Shown in pieces: positions 46,413 through 56,319 of a stretch of 64,000 bases of DNA. The stretch spans positions 1 to 64,000 of the forward strand of contig NZ_RJUF01000015.1 of assembly GCF_024343775.1 (NCBI RefSeq), in the 5' to 3' direction. Numbering within the stretch: the stretch's first letter is position 1; each line of letters starts with the position of its first letter. Source of the DNA: Lacihabitans soyangensis. Its GTDB lineage: Bacteria > Bacteroidota > Bacteroidia > Cytophagales > Spirosomataceae. The notes under the pieces were generated by a model, which searched no databases, was not told where the DNA came from, and worked only from the letters and a program-made list of their open reading frames with translations. Both the position numbers and the translations under genes were made by a program.

Positions 46413-47153
46413 TTATGCACTCACCACCACGTTGTGCGTAAGTACGTATCCTTCAGTAACGCTTCCAGTAAATGTTCCTAATTCATTGGCAAATCCATCT
46501 CCAAAAACATTGTCACTTGTATTTGTGGTATCCTGTTTTCCGTGACTTATGTAATCAGCAGCAGTGGTGTATACGGTATCACAAATTGTTTTATCAAACG
46601 CGATTTGAGTTACCAAAAGTGATTTACCACTGGCGTTGTACACATGTACGTGTATGTGTGGTGCCCTTCCTGAGTACCAACCAGGAAATATCGTAGTAAA
46701 AGTTACCAAACCATTGGCATCAGTAGTTTGTCTGCCACGTAGCCAGTGAACCGAGGTCCAGTTGGTAGCTTGCATACCCGTGCCGCCATATTCCGAATAT
46801 TCCCCCTTGGCGTCACAATGCCAAATATCTACAATTGTATTTGCCAAAGCTGCACAACTGTTGTTTTTGTTCTTGATATTTATTTTTACCGTTAGTTTCA
46901 CACCAGGCCTGTCACCTCTAATGTCGGTTTTTATTAAAGATGCGGGGTCTTTAATAGGAAATGGCCCAGCAGTTTCGGCGTTGGTAACGGTACAATTGCT
47001 GGCTGAACTGCCGTTACTGCTACCAGTAGTTGATGTACTTCCTGTGGTGGTGTCGGTGCTTAAATCCGTCTTTTCGCAAGCAGAAACAATTGGCAAGGCT
47101 GCCAATAAACCAAGACTAGTGAGTCCTCTTTTTAAAAATTCTTTACGTTCCAT
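46413..47153 (-). CDS. Extracytoplasmic intradiol ring-cleavage dioxygenase lipoprotein
   Basis: The N-terminus RKEFLKRGLTSLGLLAALP, ending IVSAC (C26), is a lipoprotein signal with a twin-basic but not twin-Arg start. A Ser/Thr-rich linker follows. The catalytic domain matches protocatechuate 3,4-dioxygenase beta-like proteins: DIWHCDAKGEYSEY, FPGWYSGRAPHIHVHV, with the four iron(III) ligands Y119, Y160, H166 and H168. It should open catechol-type rings between the hydroxyls. The location outside the cytoplasm and the lack of other aromatic-degradation genes argue against a role in the beta-ketoadipate pathway. Confidence 0.88.
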   Translation of the reverse strand: MERKEFLKRGLTSLGLLAALPIVSACEKTDLSTDTTTGSTSTTGSSNGSSASNCTVTNAETAGPFPIKDPASLIKTDIRGDRPGVKLTVKINIKNKNNSCAALANTIVDIWHCDAKGEYSEYGGTGMQATNWTSVHWLRGRQTTDANGLVTFTTIFPGWYSGRAPHIHVHVYNASGKSLLVTQIAFDKTICDTVYTTAADYISHGKQDTTNTSDNVFGDGFANELGTFTGSVTEGYVLTHNVVVSA

Positions 47154-47347
47154 TCTGTTAGAGTTTAATTAACCAAGCCGAATGCCTAGATACAAAACTT
47201 TACGCAAATTGTGGCTAATATGTTGTCTTCTGCATCAAAGAAAGTACATTCTATTGTAAAATTTACCTTGTCAAACATCCCAAAACGTACTCAAATATCC
47301 CAATACTTTGTTTTTCGTCCCTAGCATTTGACCGTTGGCCCATAATT

Positions 47348-47378
47348 TTTGCAGAATTAAATAGGCAGAATACTTTTG
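47348..47378 (+). promoter_or_regulatory. Consensus Bacteroidota promoter of the 47398 gene
   Basis: TTTG at 47348-47351 is followed after exactly 19 nt by TACTTTTG (47371-47378), a perfect TAnnTTTG. The start codon lies 20 bases further. Confidence 0.75.
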
Positions 47379-47397
47379 GATATCAAACAAAAACAAA

Positions 47398-48099
47398 ATG
47401 ACTAAGACAATCTTTCAATCGGCCATATTTTTACATGTAATAGCTGGCGTAGTTTCACTGGCCTCCGGCTTAGTGGCTATGTCCTATGGTAAAAAAGGGG
47501 GCAAAGTTCATAATATTTCAGGTCGAATATTTTACTGGGCCATGTTCTTTATCTTCATAACTACCGTACTTTTCTTTGTTATTTATCCCGAAAAATTAAA
47601 ATACCAATTTTTCTTAACCATCGGAATTGTCAGTTTCTACCCCAATTGGTCTGGTAAACGAATGCTTAGCATGAAAAAGGGCCTTATACCTACATGGTAC
47701 GACAAATTTGGAGGTTTTGCTATTGGTTTCTCAGGTATTATTATGATTGCATACGGGATTTATGGATTCCAAAATCCAACAACCTTTGGTGGACTTCAGT
47801 ACCTTTTTCTGGTGTTTGGTATGGTGAGTATGATAAATTCATACGGAGATCTGAAATACTACCTAAACTTCAAAACAGCACCCAAAATGCATTGGTTTTT
47901 TGCTCATGGAGGTAAGATGATGGGTGCCTATTCGGCAGCAATCACAGCATTTTGTGTGAATATTGTTCCCAGATACTTGCCAGAGAATTTTCCTTCTTAT
48001 GGTTATTTGATTACTTGGATAGCTCCCGGAGTTATAGTTGGGGTGGTTGCAAACGTTATCCTGAAGAGATATAAGGTCAAATTTAAAATCGCTGAATAA
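47398..48099 (+). CDS. DUF2306-like membrane protein
   Basis: This 233-residue protein has about six membrane segments. It begins with FLHVIAGVVSLASGLVAM and KVHNISGRIFYWAMFF, with histidines in and beside the membrane (HVIAG, VHNISG, HWFFAHGGKMMGAY) in the manner of the DUF2306 family. No function is established for the family. It has its own strong promoter. Confidence 0.7.
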   Translation: MTKTIFQSAIFLHVIAGVVSLASGLVAMSYGKKGGKVHNISGRIFYWAMFFIFITTVLFFVIYPEKLKYQFFLTIGIVSFYPNWSGKRMLSMKKGLIPTWYDKFGGFAIGFSGIIMIAYGIYGFQNPTTFGGLQYLFLVFGMVSMINSYGDLKYYLNFKTAPKMHWFFAHGGKMMGAYSAAITAFCVNIVPRYLPENFPSYGYLITWIAPGVIVGVVANVILKRYKVKFKIAE

Positions 48100-48148
48100 T
48101 TATTGCATTATTTTTGTAAATAATATAAACATTATCAGAAAGAATTTT

Positions 48149-48156
48149 TACTTTTG
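48149..48156 (+). promoter_or_regulatory. Candidate -7 element of the DUF4136-like gene
   Basis: TACTTTTG fits TAnnTTTG exactly and lies 17 bases before the start codon. No TTG is present at the expected 19-nt distance. Confidence 0.4.
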
Positions 48157-48173
48157 TATGAAAATACATTTCT

Positions 48174-48665
48174 ATGAAAGTCAAAATATTGGTACTGGTC
48201 GCAATTCTGGCACAAAGCTGTATTCGTTCAAGACCTTTTATGGTGAATACTTACAAAGACCAGAGTTACACAAATTTGAGTAACTTAACATTTACGCTTG
48301 TTAAGGATGAAAAAAGTAGCCCGGAAATTTGGAATAGCATAGAAAGCACGCTTCATAAAAAGGGTTACTTTCGGGACAACAAAAACTTTGATTTGGCGGT
48401 ATTTTATAAAGTCTACAACGAAAAGACCAAACTAACAGATGTCGATTTTGTAAGTAGTGGAAATGTCCTCTCAAAAAAATATACCGCTGGCAAAAGCTTG
48501 ATGGTACAAATAATGGATGCTGAAACCAAGGAAGTTTTTTATAGAGGAACTTGCAGTGGCTTACCAAATTCTTTATCCAGCAATCAGCTGAAATCCGCTG
48601 TTCAACAAGCACTTAGAAACCTAGACGAAGCTTCCAGCGGACAGCTTTCGTTTAAGAGAAATTAA
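48174..48665 (+). CDS. Small DUF4136-like lipoprotein
   Basis: A lipoprotein signal (LAQSC, cysteine at residue 16) is followed by a strand/helix pattern (FTLVKDEKSSPEIWNSIEST, LHKKGYFRDNKNFDLAVFYK, MVQIMDAETKEVFYRGTCSG) that resembles DUF4136 proteins. The length (163 residues) fits. The role is unknown. Confidence 0.65.
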   Translation: MKVKILVLVAILAQSCIRSRPFMVNTYKDQSYTNLSNLTFTLVKDEKSSPEIWNSIESTLHKKGYFRDNKNFDLAVFYKVYNEKTKLTDVDFVSSGNVLSKKYTAGKSLMVQIMDAETKEVFYRGTCSGLPNSLSSNQLKSAVQQALRNLDEASSGQLSFKRN

Positions 48666-48864
48666 GATTATACTTTTTGTATTGACAACATGTATTAGCT
48701 CTTCAGTTCCTGGTAAAAACTCCATGTATCTTTTCTATGCTCACGAATTAAAGACAAAAATCCAACTGTAAATACTTCGTGAAACTTTCTGACTCCTTCT
48801 TGCAACTTTGTGCAATAGCTACTAAGAAAGGAAAATGCAAGTAAAGCTTGTATCCAGAACTAGA

Positions 48865-49278
48865 TTATTCAACCAAAGAAATCCACTCTTTAATAATTTG
48901 CTGGAAAACGCTTTTTTTCTCCAGAAATTCGGCTTCGCTGTGAAACTTTATCATCCTCCTGCCATCTGGATAATCTCCTTCTAATAGATTTTCGACGTTT
49001 GTAAGTTTCGCACCAGTGGGTAAAATGAGCAAAATATGGTCTTTTTGACGGGTATTGAAGACCAGCATATCTCGTTTGTATTCTTTAGGATCAAATGGTT
49101 TTATGTCACCTTTATAAAAATAGGCTGGAACATTCCATTTTATGAATTCATCTATTTGATGGTCAGATTCAAGAATAGCCTCTCGAATCAATTTACTTAG
49201 GGCGGCATATTCGGGTTTCATTTCTGAAATAGACTTCAACACGGCCTCCGAATCGTTTTTGTACACATTTTTTGCCAT
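48865..49278 (-). CDS. DUF1801 (YdhG-like) protein
   Basis: The 137 residues show the DUF1801 pattern: ALSKLIREAILESDHQIDEFIKW near the start, PAYFYKGD, VFNTRQKDHILLILPTGA, and a C-terminal helix. There is no signal peptide, so it is cytoplasmic. The function of the family is not established. It is located 22 bp downstream of the DUF1254/1214 gene and may be co-transcribed with it. Confidence 0.85.
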   Translation of the reverse strand: MAKNVYKNDSEAVLKSISEMKPEYAALSKLIREAILESDHQIDEFIKWNVPAYFYKGDIKPFDPKEYKRDMLVFNTRQKDHILLILPTGAKLTNVENLLEGDYPDGRRMIKFHSEAEFLEKKSVFQQIIKEWISLVE

Positions 49279-49300
49279 TTTGATAGAATTTTATTCGAGA

Positions 49301-50671
49301 TTATTTCACAATTTCAACAACTGGCGGAGCCCATTCGCCCGAAACCACCATTTCTCCTGGGGAAAAGACCTTAAAAATAAGTTCAAAATTTTCGGAGGGG
49401 ATAGGAACCCAGTTGGTTTCCAAACCCTTTGGTACCTCTGCCTGAAAATACAAAGTCAGTGACCCGTCTTTATTATATTTCAAGCCCTTGTTTTTATTGC
49501 CAATTCCATATTTACCTTTTGCATTTTCAAAAACCTGCTTATTGCTTTGCAGCACATTTATAGTCCAGAAAGCCTTAGTTTGTGGCAGTGAAGCCTTTTT
49601 TATGGTCATTTTATATTTCTGCGTGCCCGTAAGTTTATCCTTGTTGATATCTATTTGGGTTTTATATTTCATGATTTCCTCAGGAGCAGTTTGATTGAAC
49701 CCATTATATGCTGAAGCAGCATTCTTGGTGTATTTTGTTCCCCATTTTCCCTCACCCACATTGTATGACCACCCATTTTTGTTATAATCTTCTTGACGCG
49801 GTGCCTCTAGTTTCAGTAATTCAATGGCATCCGCAAAACCTTGTTTGATACCTTTTTGCTTCTTGTTACTTACCTTGGCGTCTTCAAAATCTTTCCCAGG
49901 AAATATCCCCAAATCTTCAAAATCAGCCACATATTTCTTCTGATTTTCGGGAATTGCATTTTCCTTGAGCATTAAAGACAGTAATGTAAAATAAGATTTC
50001 CAGTCCATCAGCAAGGCCTGCTCCGTTGAGCTTCCAGAGGTTTTGAGTTTTGGAAAAACATGACGATCCTTCCAATTTTTGAAGTTCTCCTTTTTGTCAT
50101 ATTCCGATATTTTGATGCTTTCGAGTATTTTTCTGGCATCTGTTTTATCCATTTTATCCAAAATAGAAACCTGGCCTTCCACCCAGGCAAGATTAGTAGG
50201 TGATTTTATGACCTTTTTCAATCCTTTGGGCAAAGACCCTTTCCACTCGGGTCCAACCAGTAAAATACTTTTTTCTTTGTTAAGATTTTTCAAAGAGCTA
50301 AAAACCTCAATGGTGTTACTGAATGCATCTGTAAAAGTAAGAGAGTAATATTTTAATGTACTTACAGGCAAGGTAAAAAGCAAGGCACTTTGATTTAAAT
50401 CTAAGTATGCTTTGGAACACATGATGTTCTCATTGTTAAGCAACTTTTCGCCAGAATTGGACTCCAAAATGGCAAAGTTATTAAATTTTGCCCCTGAAGG
50501 ACTTTGGGTAAATTCGTCAACTGAAAGAGCAAGTGTAACAAGTGGAAACCCCCAAACATAAGCGTTGTAGGCAGACTTATAGGCCTCCAGCTCGTTTTTG
50601 TTGGTTATTTGCGAAGAACTCGAAAATGTGATTAAAAGAAAAAAGAATACCAAAGAAAAAATCCTAAACAT
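49301..50671 (-). CDS. DUF1254/DUF1214 secreted protein
   Basis: A signal peptide (ending SSSSQ) is followed by the DUF1254 domain (AYNAYVWGFPLVTLALSVDE, CSKAYLDLNQSALLFTLP) and a C-terminal DUF1214 domain (AFWTINVLQSNKQ, DGSLTLYFQAEVP, NWVPIPSENFELIFKVFSPG). The pair is common in Bacteroidota and Proteobacteria, with no proven reaction. At 456 residues it has normal length. Confidence 0.9.
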   Translation of the reverse strand: MFRIFSLVFFFLLITFSSSSQITNKNELEAYKSAYNAYVWGFPLVTLALSVDEFTQSPSGAKFNNFAILESNSGEKLLNNENIMCSKAYLDLNQSALLFTLPVSTLKYYSLTFTDAFSNTIEVFSSLKNLNKEKSILLVGPEWKGSLPKGLKKVIKSPTNLAWVEGQVSILDKMDKTDARKILESIKISEYDKKENFKNWKDRHVFPKLKTSGSSTEQALLMDWKSYFTLLSLMLKENAIPENQKKYVADFEDLGIFPGKDFEDAKVSNKKQKGIKQGFADAIELLKLEAPRQEDYNKNGWSYNVGEGKWGTKYTKNAASAYNGFNQTAPEEIMKYKTQIDINKDKLTGTQKYKMTIKKASLPQTKAFWTINVLQSNKQVFENAKGKYGIGNKNKGLKYNKDGSLTLYFQAEVPKGLETNWVPIPSENFELIFKVFSPGEMVVSGEWAPPVVEIVK

Positions 50672-50852
50672 CTGATAAGGGGTACTTGTAAGTTACAAAT
50701 ATACATATCATGGCTCATAAAAATATAAGGACTCAACAAGCTAGGGCTGATTTCCCTAAAACAAGGCTGACAAAAGAAATAAAGTCTGTTATTTTTCTGT
50801 ACTATTTTAAGAAAAATTATAGTATTTTCGCACATCGACATCAAAAAACTAA

Positions 50853-51680
50853 ATGGAAGTTATTGTAGACTATTTCAGGACTATCCCTTCACTTCATAGA
50901 TCTTTATTATTGGTCGGAGGTATCGCTTTTTTCTGGATTATGGAATCAGCCGTTCCACTTTTTCAGTTTAAATACAAAAAGGTAAAACATGCCTCAGTTA
51001 ATATTTTCTTTACTATCACAACCATATTAGTCAATTTTCCACTAGCGTTTATTTTAGTTAAAAGCTCAGATTGGGCAATTGCCAACAATTTCGGTATCAT
51101 CAATTGGCTGCCAGACATGCCACTTTGGTTGTATGCTATTCTGGGACTGATGATTTTGGATTTGATAGGTGCGTACTTTATTCATTGGCTGGAACACCAA
51201 GTCAAATGGATGTGGATGTTTCACTTAATTCACCACAGTGACCTACATGTGGACACCACCACAGCCAACCGTCATCATCCCGGAGAAAGTGTATTTCGTT
51301 TTGTCTTTACAACTATTGCGGTAGTCATCACTGGTGCTCCAATGTGGATGGTTTTTCTGTACCAGTCTCTTTCAGTGGTTCTTTCCCAGTTTAACCACGC
51401 CAATATCTCTCTTCCTCGTTGGTTAGACAAGGCCATTAGTTATTTAATTGTAAGCCCAGACATGCACCATGTGCATCACCATTACACACAACCATACACC
51501 GACAGTAATTACGGAAATATATTTTCTATTTGGGACAGACTGTTTGGAACTTATAACTTTATTGAAAGAAAAGACCTCATTTATGGCATAGACACCTACA
51601 TGGACCCTGTAGAAAATGAACATATACCGCCGCTCCTAAAGATTCCGTTTGAAAGCTATAGGCCGCCGGTAAACAGTTGA
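50853..51680 (+). CDS. Sterol desaturase / fatty acid hydroxylase family membrane enzyme
   Basis: Several membrane segments surround the three histidine boxes that bind a di-iron centre: HWLEH, HLIHHSD and HHVHHHY, with RHHPGE between. The family hydroxylates or desaturates lipids with oxygen. The gene is divergent from the DUF1254/1214 gene and convergent with the next gene. The lipid substrate cannot be inferred. Confidence 0.9.
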   Translation: MEVIVDYFRTIPSLHRSLLLVGGIAFFWIMESAVPLFQFKYKKVKHASVNIFFTITTILVNFPLAFILVKSSDWAIANNFGIINWLPDMPLWLYAILGLMILDLIGAYFIHWLEHQVKWMWMFHLIHHSDLHVDTTTANRHHPGESVFRFVFTTIAVVITGAPMWMVFLYQSLSVVLSQFNHANISLPRWLDKAISYLIVSPDMHHVHHHYTQPYTDSNYGNIFSIWDRLFGTYNFIERKDLIYGIDTYMDPVENEHIPPLLKIPFESYRPPVNS

Positions 51681-51689
51681 CATCAAAAA

Positions 51690-52244
51690 CTAGCGAATCA
51701 ATTGCTCCAAATAAGCATATAGCTTTATTTTGAGCCTAAAATTGTTGAGGACAGAAGAGTGGGCTAATTCGAATATCTCGTTAAATAAAGTTTCAAAATG
51801 CTCATTTCTCGGATAAACTCTTGAGTCCGCAACTTTGGTGAAATTATCGGCGTTTGCTTCTCCAGTCAGAATCTTGTTATCCAACCATCGTTGAGAGAAA
51901 GAAAACCAAAGCCCTCTGAATTTCTCCGACTTTCGCACCTGCAATTCTTGCGATTCCAAGGCGTTGCCCGTGCTACAATTTACATTGACACTTTGAGCAT
52001 TGGCAAACTCCAAAACTCTGATATAATACATTGGATTAGCAGAAACATTCTGTGTTAAAAGCATCTCTTCTCGGGAGCTCAATTCTAAAATACAGACGTC
52101 TAGACCCAACTCCAGGTTATATTTTCTGTAAAAAGAAGAGTCTTTTGTAAAATAGTAATATTCCTTTTCTTCAAATCCAAGGTCGTTCACTAGGCTACTT
52201 TTTCCTACTGAAAAATCATCAATCGTAAAGTATACAGTTTTCAT
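51690..52244 (-). CDS. Protein resembling the sensory half of an AraC-type regulator, without DNA-binding domain
   Basis: The 184 residues from the ATG at 52244 are soluble, with a charged C-terminal helix run (NEHFETLFNEIFELAHSSVL, then RLKIKLYAYLEQLIR). Phrases such as FRGLWFSFSQRWLDN recall the ligand-sensing part of Bacteroidota AraC-family proteins, whose helix-turn-helix would follow. Here the frame stops instead, and the DNA beyond encodes the sterol desaturase on the other strand, so the DNA-binding half is absent. The family assignment is tentative. Confidence 0.5.
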   Translation of the reverse strand: MKTVYFTIDDFSVGKSSLVNDLGFEEKEYYYFTKDSSFYRKYNLELGLDVCILELSSREEMLLTQNVSANPMYYIRVLEFANAQSVNVNCSTGNALESQELQVRKSEKFRGLWFSFSQRWLDNKILTGEANADNFTKVADSRVYPRNEHFETLFNEIFELAHSSVLNNFRLKIKLYAYLEQLIR

Positions 52245-52440
52245 TTTAGTCTTTAAGGATATACCTAACAAATGGGCTGGGCAAAATTAAAAGTTAAAAA
52301 GATACTAAAAAGGCCTCAAATAGTCTGCCAAACAGGCGTTTTGCCAAATAAAATATTATGACGGCAAAGCCTTAAAAAGGTTACAATTATTTTAGTTCTA
52401 TCCTATTAAGATCGCTAAACAGTTAGAAATCGAAATGAAT

Positions 52441-54447
52441 TTAATAATTTACTCCGTTCTGTTTAAGAACCTGGATGGCCTCTGGTTTTCCTTTCCGAGC
52501 AGCCTTTATGTACCAATCTTTTGCTGCATTGATTTGTCCACGGTTGGCATAATTTATACCTATGTTATAGTCATAATCACCGGTACTGTCATAAACTGTC
52601 GCTCTTTGCCAGTATTGAACCGCCTCATCATGTCGGCCCAGATCACTAAAAGTAACACCTATGTTGCGGTAAGCTGGCAAATAACTAGGTTGCTTTCTAA
52701 TCAAATCGTCCAAAAGTTTTAGTTCCGTTTGTGTATCTCCCTGAAGTTTGTGCGAATAGGATATATTGAGGTAAGCATCCCAATTGTCGGGATCTTTATT
52801 TATAATCTCGGCAAAAACTTTATTTGACTCGTCAAATCTCTTGAGATTCATCAATGTCTGAGCATAAGTATTGAGATAGTCCAGATTTTCAGGACTTTCT
52901 TTAACCGCTTTTTCTGCAAATGGCAGGGCTTTGGCAAATTCATTAAGTCTCAGATAGGCCATAGCCGTCAACCACTCCGTCCGTGGTGATTTTGGCAGAA
53001 ACAATTGAGCTTTTTCTAAATAAATCAAAGCATTCTGGTAATCCCCCTCATCGATATACATAGAACCTATCGTTCGGCAAACATCGGCGTTCTTGAAACC
53101 ATTATTATCAGCACGCATCAGATATTGTTTTGCCATTGGAAACTCCTTTTGAGACAAATGATACCAGCCAATATTGCTGAGTACCATAGCATCTTCAGGA
53201 TAAAATTTCTCTGCTGGTTTGAAAAGCGTATAACCGTTTTTCCAATGACTAGTTTGAAAAAATGTCATTATGGACCAAACAAGCACCAATCCGAAAGAAA
53301 GTACTTTGCCAAACTCGCCTTTCAAGTTCCCGAGCCAAAAGGCTATCAAAAATAAAGGACCTACTGAAGACAAATAATAATATCTATCAGCCACAATGGC
53401 ACTACCAACGGGTAAAATCTGAATTACGGTTGAAACTGAAATAGAAAAGAATGCTACCGCCCACCAGATCTTTTTGTTTTTACGACCTAGCCAATACATT
53501 ACTCCTAAAAAAGCCACAAGACCAATGACTGCAAAATTGTAAATGGCAGGGATACTACCCCCAATTTTGGTAGGATAAGGGTAAAATGGGAGTAAATTAA
53601 GAGGCAGAATTGTTTTAAACCAGTAAAATAAAAACGAGTAACAGACAATCCTAAATCGTTCAGAAGCTGTAAAAGCGGCATTTATAACCGACGAAGCATC
53701 TGCACCTGCTTCTTTTTGAGCTGTGGTAGCAATGTAAGCAAAAAATAAGGTAATGGCGAAATAAGGTATTTTATCTGTCAAACTTTTAACCGAAAACTTC
53801 TTACCAGCCATCCACCAGTCGGTTATTATGAGTAAGGCTGGTAGCACCACTGCCATACCTTTTGAAAGACAACTAGCCAAAAAGAAAAGTAAAGAAATGG
53901 CATACTGTAATTTGTTGGCGGTTTTGGTATAGTTGAGATAATAAATAAAAGACAGAAACAAGAAAAAAGTATAAAGTACGTCTTTGCGTTCTGCAGCCCA
54001 AGCTACAGACTCTACGTGCATGGGGTGCATGGCAAAAAATAACGCCAAAATGAGAGCAACAAAACTTTTAACTTCAAGTTTTTTGGCCAAAACATACAGC
54101 AAATAACTGTTTACACTATGCAATAACAAGTTATTGAGATGTGAAAGCCATGGCTTGTCTCCCACCAAGGCATATTCCAAGGCCAAACTAAGCATCGTTA
54201 GCGGGTGATAGTTACCCACATGAAAATCCTTCAATAGTTTACCCAAATCAAAAGTCTTAACGGCTTCATTCAGAACAATATAGGGGTCATCGTCCCACAC
54301 AAATCCGTTCTGCCAAATCATGCTGTAGGATATAAAAACCAAAGCCAATATTCCTCCAAAAACCATCCATGGATTGTATATTTTCTCGATTTCAGGCGTT
54401 TCGATGTTAATTTTTTCGATTTTCTGTTTTGGGTTTTGCTTGGCCAT
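52441..54447 (-). CDS. GT-C-type glycosyltransferase with C-terminal TPR repeats
   Basis: Residues 25-390 hold about ten membrane segments. Loop motifs of the TMTC/GT-C type are visible: GFVWDDDPYI with the acidic cluster near residue 55, and HPMHVESVAWAAERKDVLY near 140. Residues 410-668 are about seven TPR units (for example YQNALIYLEKAQLFLPKSPR). Such enzymes transfer sugars from a lipid carrier to proteins or glycans outside the cytoplasm. The TPR half probably binds the acceptor. The gene is divergent from the TPR/DUF4292/EnvC operon. Confidence 0.8.
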   Translation of the reverse strand: MAKQNPKQKIEKINIETPEIEKIYNPWMVFGGILALVFISYSMIWQNGFVWDDDPYIVLNEAVKTFDLGKLLKDFHVGNYHPLTMLSLALEYALVGDKPWLSHLNNLLLHSVNSYLLYVLAKKLEVKSFVALILALFFAMHPMHVESVAWAAERKDVLYTFFLFLSFIYYLNYTKTANKLQYAISLLFFLASCLSKGMAVVLPALLIITDWWMAGKKFSVKSLTDKIPYFAITLFFAYIATTAQKEAGADASSVINAAFTASERFRIVCYSFLFYWFKTILPLNLLPFYPYPTKIGGSIPAIYNFAVIGLVAFLGVMYWLGRKNKKIWWAVAFFSISVSTVIQILPVGSAIVADRYYYLSSVGPLFLIAFWLGNLKGEFGKVLSFGLVLVWSIMTFFQTSHWKNGYTLFKPAEKFYPEDAMVLSNIGWYHLSQKEFPMAKQYLMRADNNGFKNADVCRTIGSMYIDEGDYQNALIYLEKAQLFLPKSPRTEWLTAMAYLRLNEFAKALPFAEKAVKESPENLDYLNTYAQTLMNLKRFDESNKVFAEIINKDPDNWDAYLNISYSHKLQGDTQTELKLLDDLIRKQPSYLPAYRNIGVTFSDLGRHDEAVQYWQRATVYDSTGDYDYNIGINYANRGQINAAKDWYIKAARKGKPEAIQVLKQNGVNY

Positions 54448-54611
54448 AAACCTGTTTTAGATTATAAAGGGTTCAAAAATTGATTTTTTGTAACAAAATA
54501 CTGAAATTTACGTTTTGAAGGGGTTTTAAAAAATCAATCAAAAATAATTTAAAGTTTTAAACTTATCAAAATTTATAAAATTTGACAATCCCTTATTTAA
54601 AATATCACCTC

Positions 54612-56318
54612 ATGCGAATCCTAGTTTTTCTAATATTGATATGTACCGCTGCAATGGGTCAATCGGCTGTTGATGAGCCTCAAGACCAAAAAATAGAGGC
54701 CAAAGAACTCAAGGCAGAGCAGTCTTTTACAGAAGGAATGAAACTATATCTCATAGAGGATTTTGAGAAAGCCTACGCCGAATTTCGAAAAGGAATACAA
54801 GCCTATGGTGAAAATGCAAGTATTCTCTTTATGCTTTCAAAGACCGAAATGGCCCTGAATAGAATCCCTGCTGCTCTTATCTCGGCAAAAAAAGCCTCCG
54901 ATCTTGATAAGGAGAATTTTTTCTATTTACAACATTTGGGCAATCTTCAGTTCAAACAAAACCAGTATAAAGAAGCCACAAATACCATAAAAAAAGCATT
55001 AAAACTTAAACCAAATTTTGTAGAAGGGTATCTTAACTTGGTGGACATTTACCTAATTGAAGGCAAAGAATCAGAGGCTTTAAAAACCTTGGCCGATATG
55101 GAGGAGTCCATGGGTTCATCGGAGCAGATAACCCAAGCCAAACAGACCATTTTGCTCAAACAAAACAAAGTGGATGCGGCCTTGAAGGAGGGCAAAAAAA
55201 TGGTCAAAACTGACCCACAATATGTACTACAGCAATCTTCAATCTTGATTTCGAACAGCCGGTTCTCAGAAGCCGCCCAAATGCTTAAAAACGCTATTGA
55301 TGAGAACCCCAACTTCATGGAAGCATACGGTCTTTTGGCCGAAACCTATGCTAAGCAAAACAATAAACAAGGTACTAAAGATGTTTTGAACAGTATTTTG
55401 GCTCAAAACTCACTGCCCTACTCACTTAAAGCGAATGCTCTTGGCTCGTATTTTAGTAGCTTAAAAAACAATACCCAGACGGAAGACATCACAGATGCTC
55501 TAAACTTTTGTGACCAAATAATAGCCAAACATCCTGAAGAGGCCCGCACTTATGTTTACAAAGCCGATCTCTTGGTAAAATCTAATCAAATTCTTGCTGC
55601 GAGAGACGCTTACCTGAACGCCATAAAATATGACAAGGGGATTTTTGAGGCATGGCTTGCCATAGTAGAGTTAGACGTAAAACTAGCCAAATATGATGAT
55701 CTGTTGAAACACTCCGAAAAAGCCACGGAATACTATCCCAACCACTCTTATTTTTGGTATCATTTGGGTTTTGCACAAATACAAACAAAGAACTACAGCG
55801 ATGCACTGATTTCTTTAGAAGAAGCCCAAGCTCTTAATACCAACAACAAAGAACTTAGACATCACATAAACGCCAGCATGGCCGAGATTTATCATCAAAA
55901 CGGAAAATTGGACAAAGCAAAGGAGCTTTTTGAGCAAGTTTTGGCCGAAAATCCGAATAATGAACAGGCTTTGAACAATTATAGTTACCTTTTGGCCACT
56001 AGTAAAAAAGACCTTGATAAAGCAGTGGTTCTGTCCGAAAGATTAATTAAATCATATCCCAATCAGGCGGCCAATTATGATACCTTTGCCTGGGTTTTAT
56101 TCCAAAGGGGCGAGTATAATAAAGCCAACGAGGCCATTGAATTGGCAATAGCAAAAGACAAAAATGGCAGTGAAAGTATATTTGAACACAAAGGTGATAT
56201 ATTGTTTAAACTGGGCCAAACAGAAAACGCCGTATCAGCTTGGAAAAAAGCCTTAGAACTGAATAAATCCAATAAAAAACTTGAGAACAAAATAAAAGAA
56301 AGAACCATTATTGAATAA
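54612..56318 (+). CDS. Exported TPR protein
   Basis: The start at 54612 (MRILVFLILICTAAMGQS) gives a signal peptide; the upstream ATG at 54582 would add ten residues. The remaining 550 residues are about twelve TPR units (FTEGMKLYLIEDFEKAYAEF, then FEQVLAENPNNEQALNNYSY). It is probably a periplasmic scaffold. It leads an operon with a DUF4292 lipoprotein (1-bp gap) and an EnvC-like factor, which ties it to cell-envelope work. In Bacteroidota this order is often conserved. Confidence 0.85.
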   Translation: MRILVFLILICTAAMGQSAVDEPQDQKIEAKELKAEQSFTEGMKLYLIEDFEKAYAEFRKGIQAYGENASILFMLSKTEMALNRIPAALISAKKASDLDKENFFYLQHLGNLQFKQNQYKEATNTIKKALKLKPNFVEGYLNLVDIYLIEGKESEALKTLADMEESMGSSEQITQAKQTILLKQNKVDAALKEGKKMVKTDPQYVLQQSSILISNSRFSEAAQMLKNAIDENPNFMEAYGLLAETYAKQNNKQGTKDVLNSILAQNSLPYSLKANALGSYFSSLKNNTQTEDITDALNFCDQIIAKHPEEARTYVYKADLLVKSNQILAARDAYLNAIKYDKGIFEAWLAIVELDVKLAKYDDLLKHSEKATEYYPNHSYFWYHLGFAQIQTKNYSDALISLEEAQALNTNNKELRHHINASMAEIYHQNGKLDKAKELFEQVLAENPNNEQALNNYSYLLATSKKDLDKAVVLSERLIKSYPNQAANYDTFAWVLFQRGEYNKANEAIELAIAKDKNGSESIFEHKGDILFKLGQTENAVSAWKKALELNKSNKKLENKIKERTIIE

Positions 56319-56319
56319 A

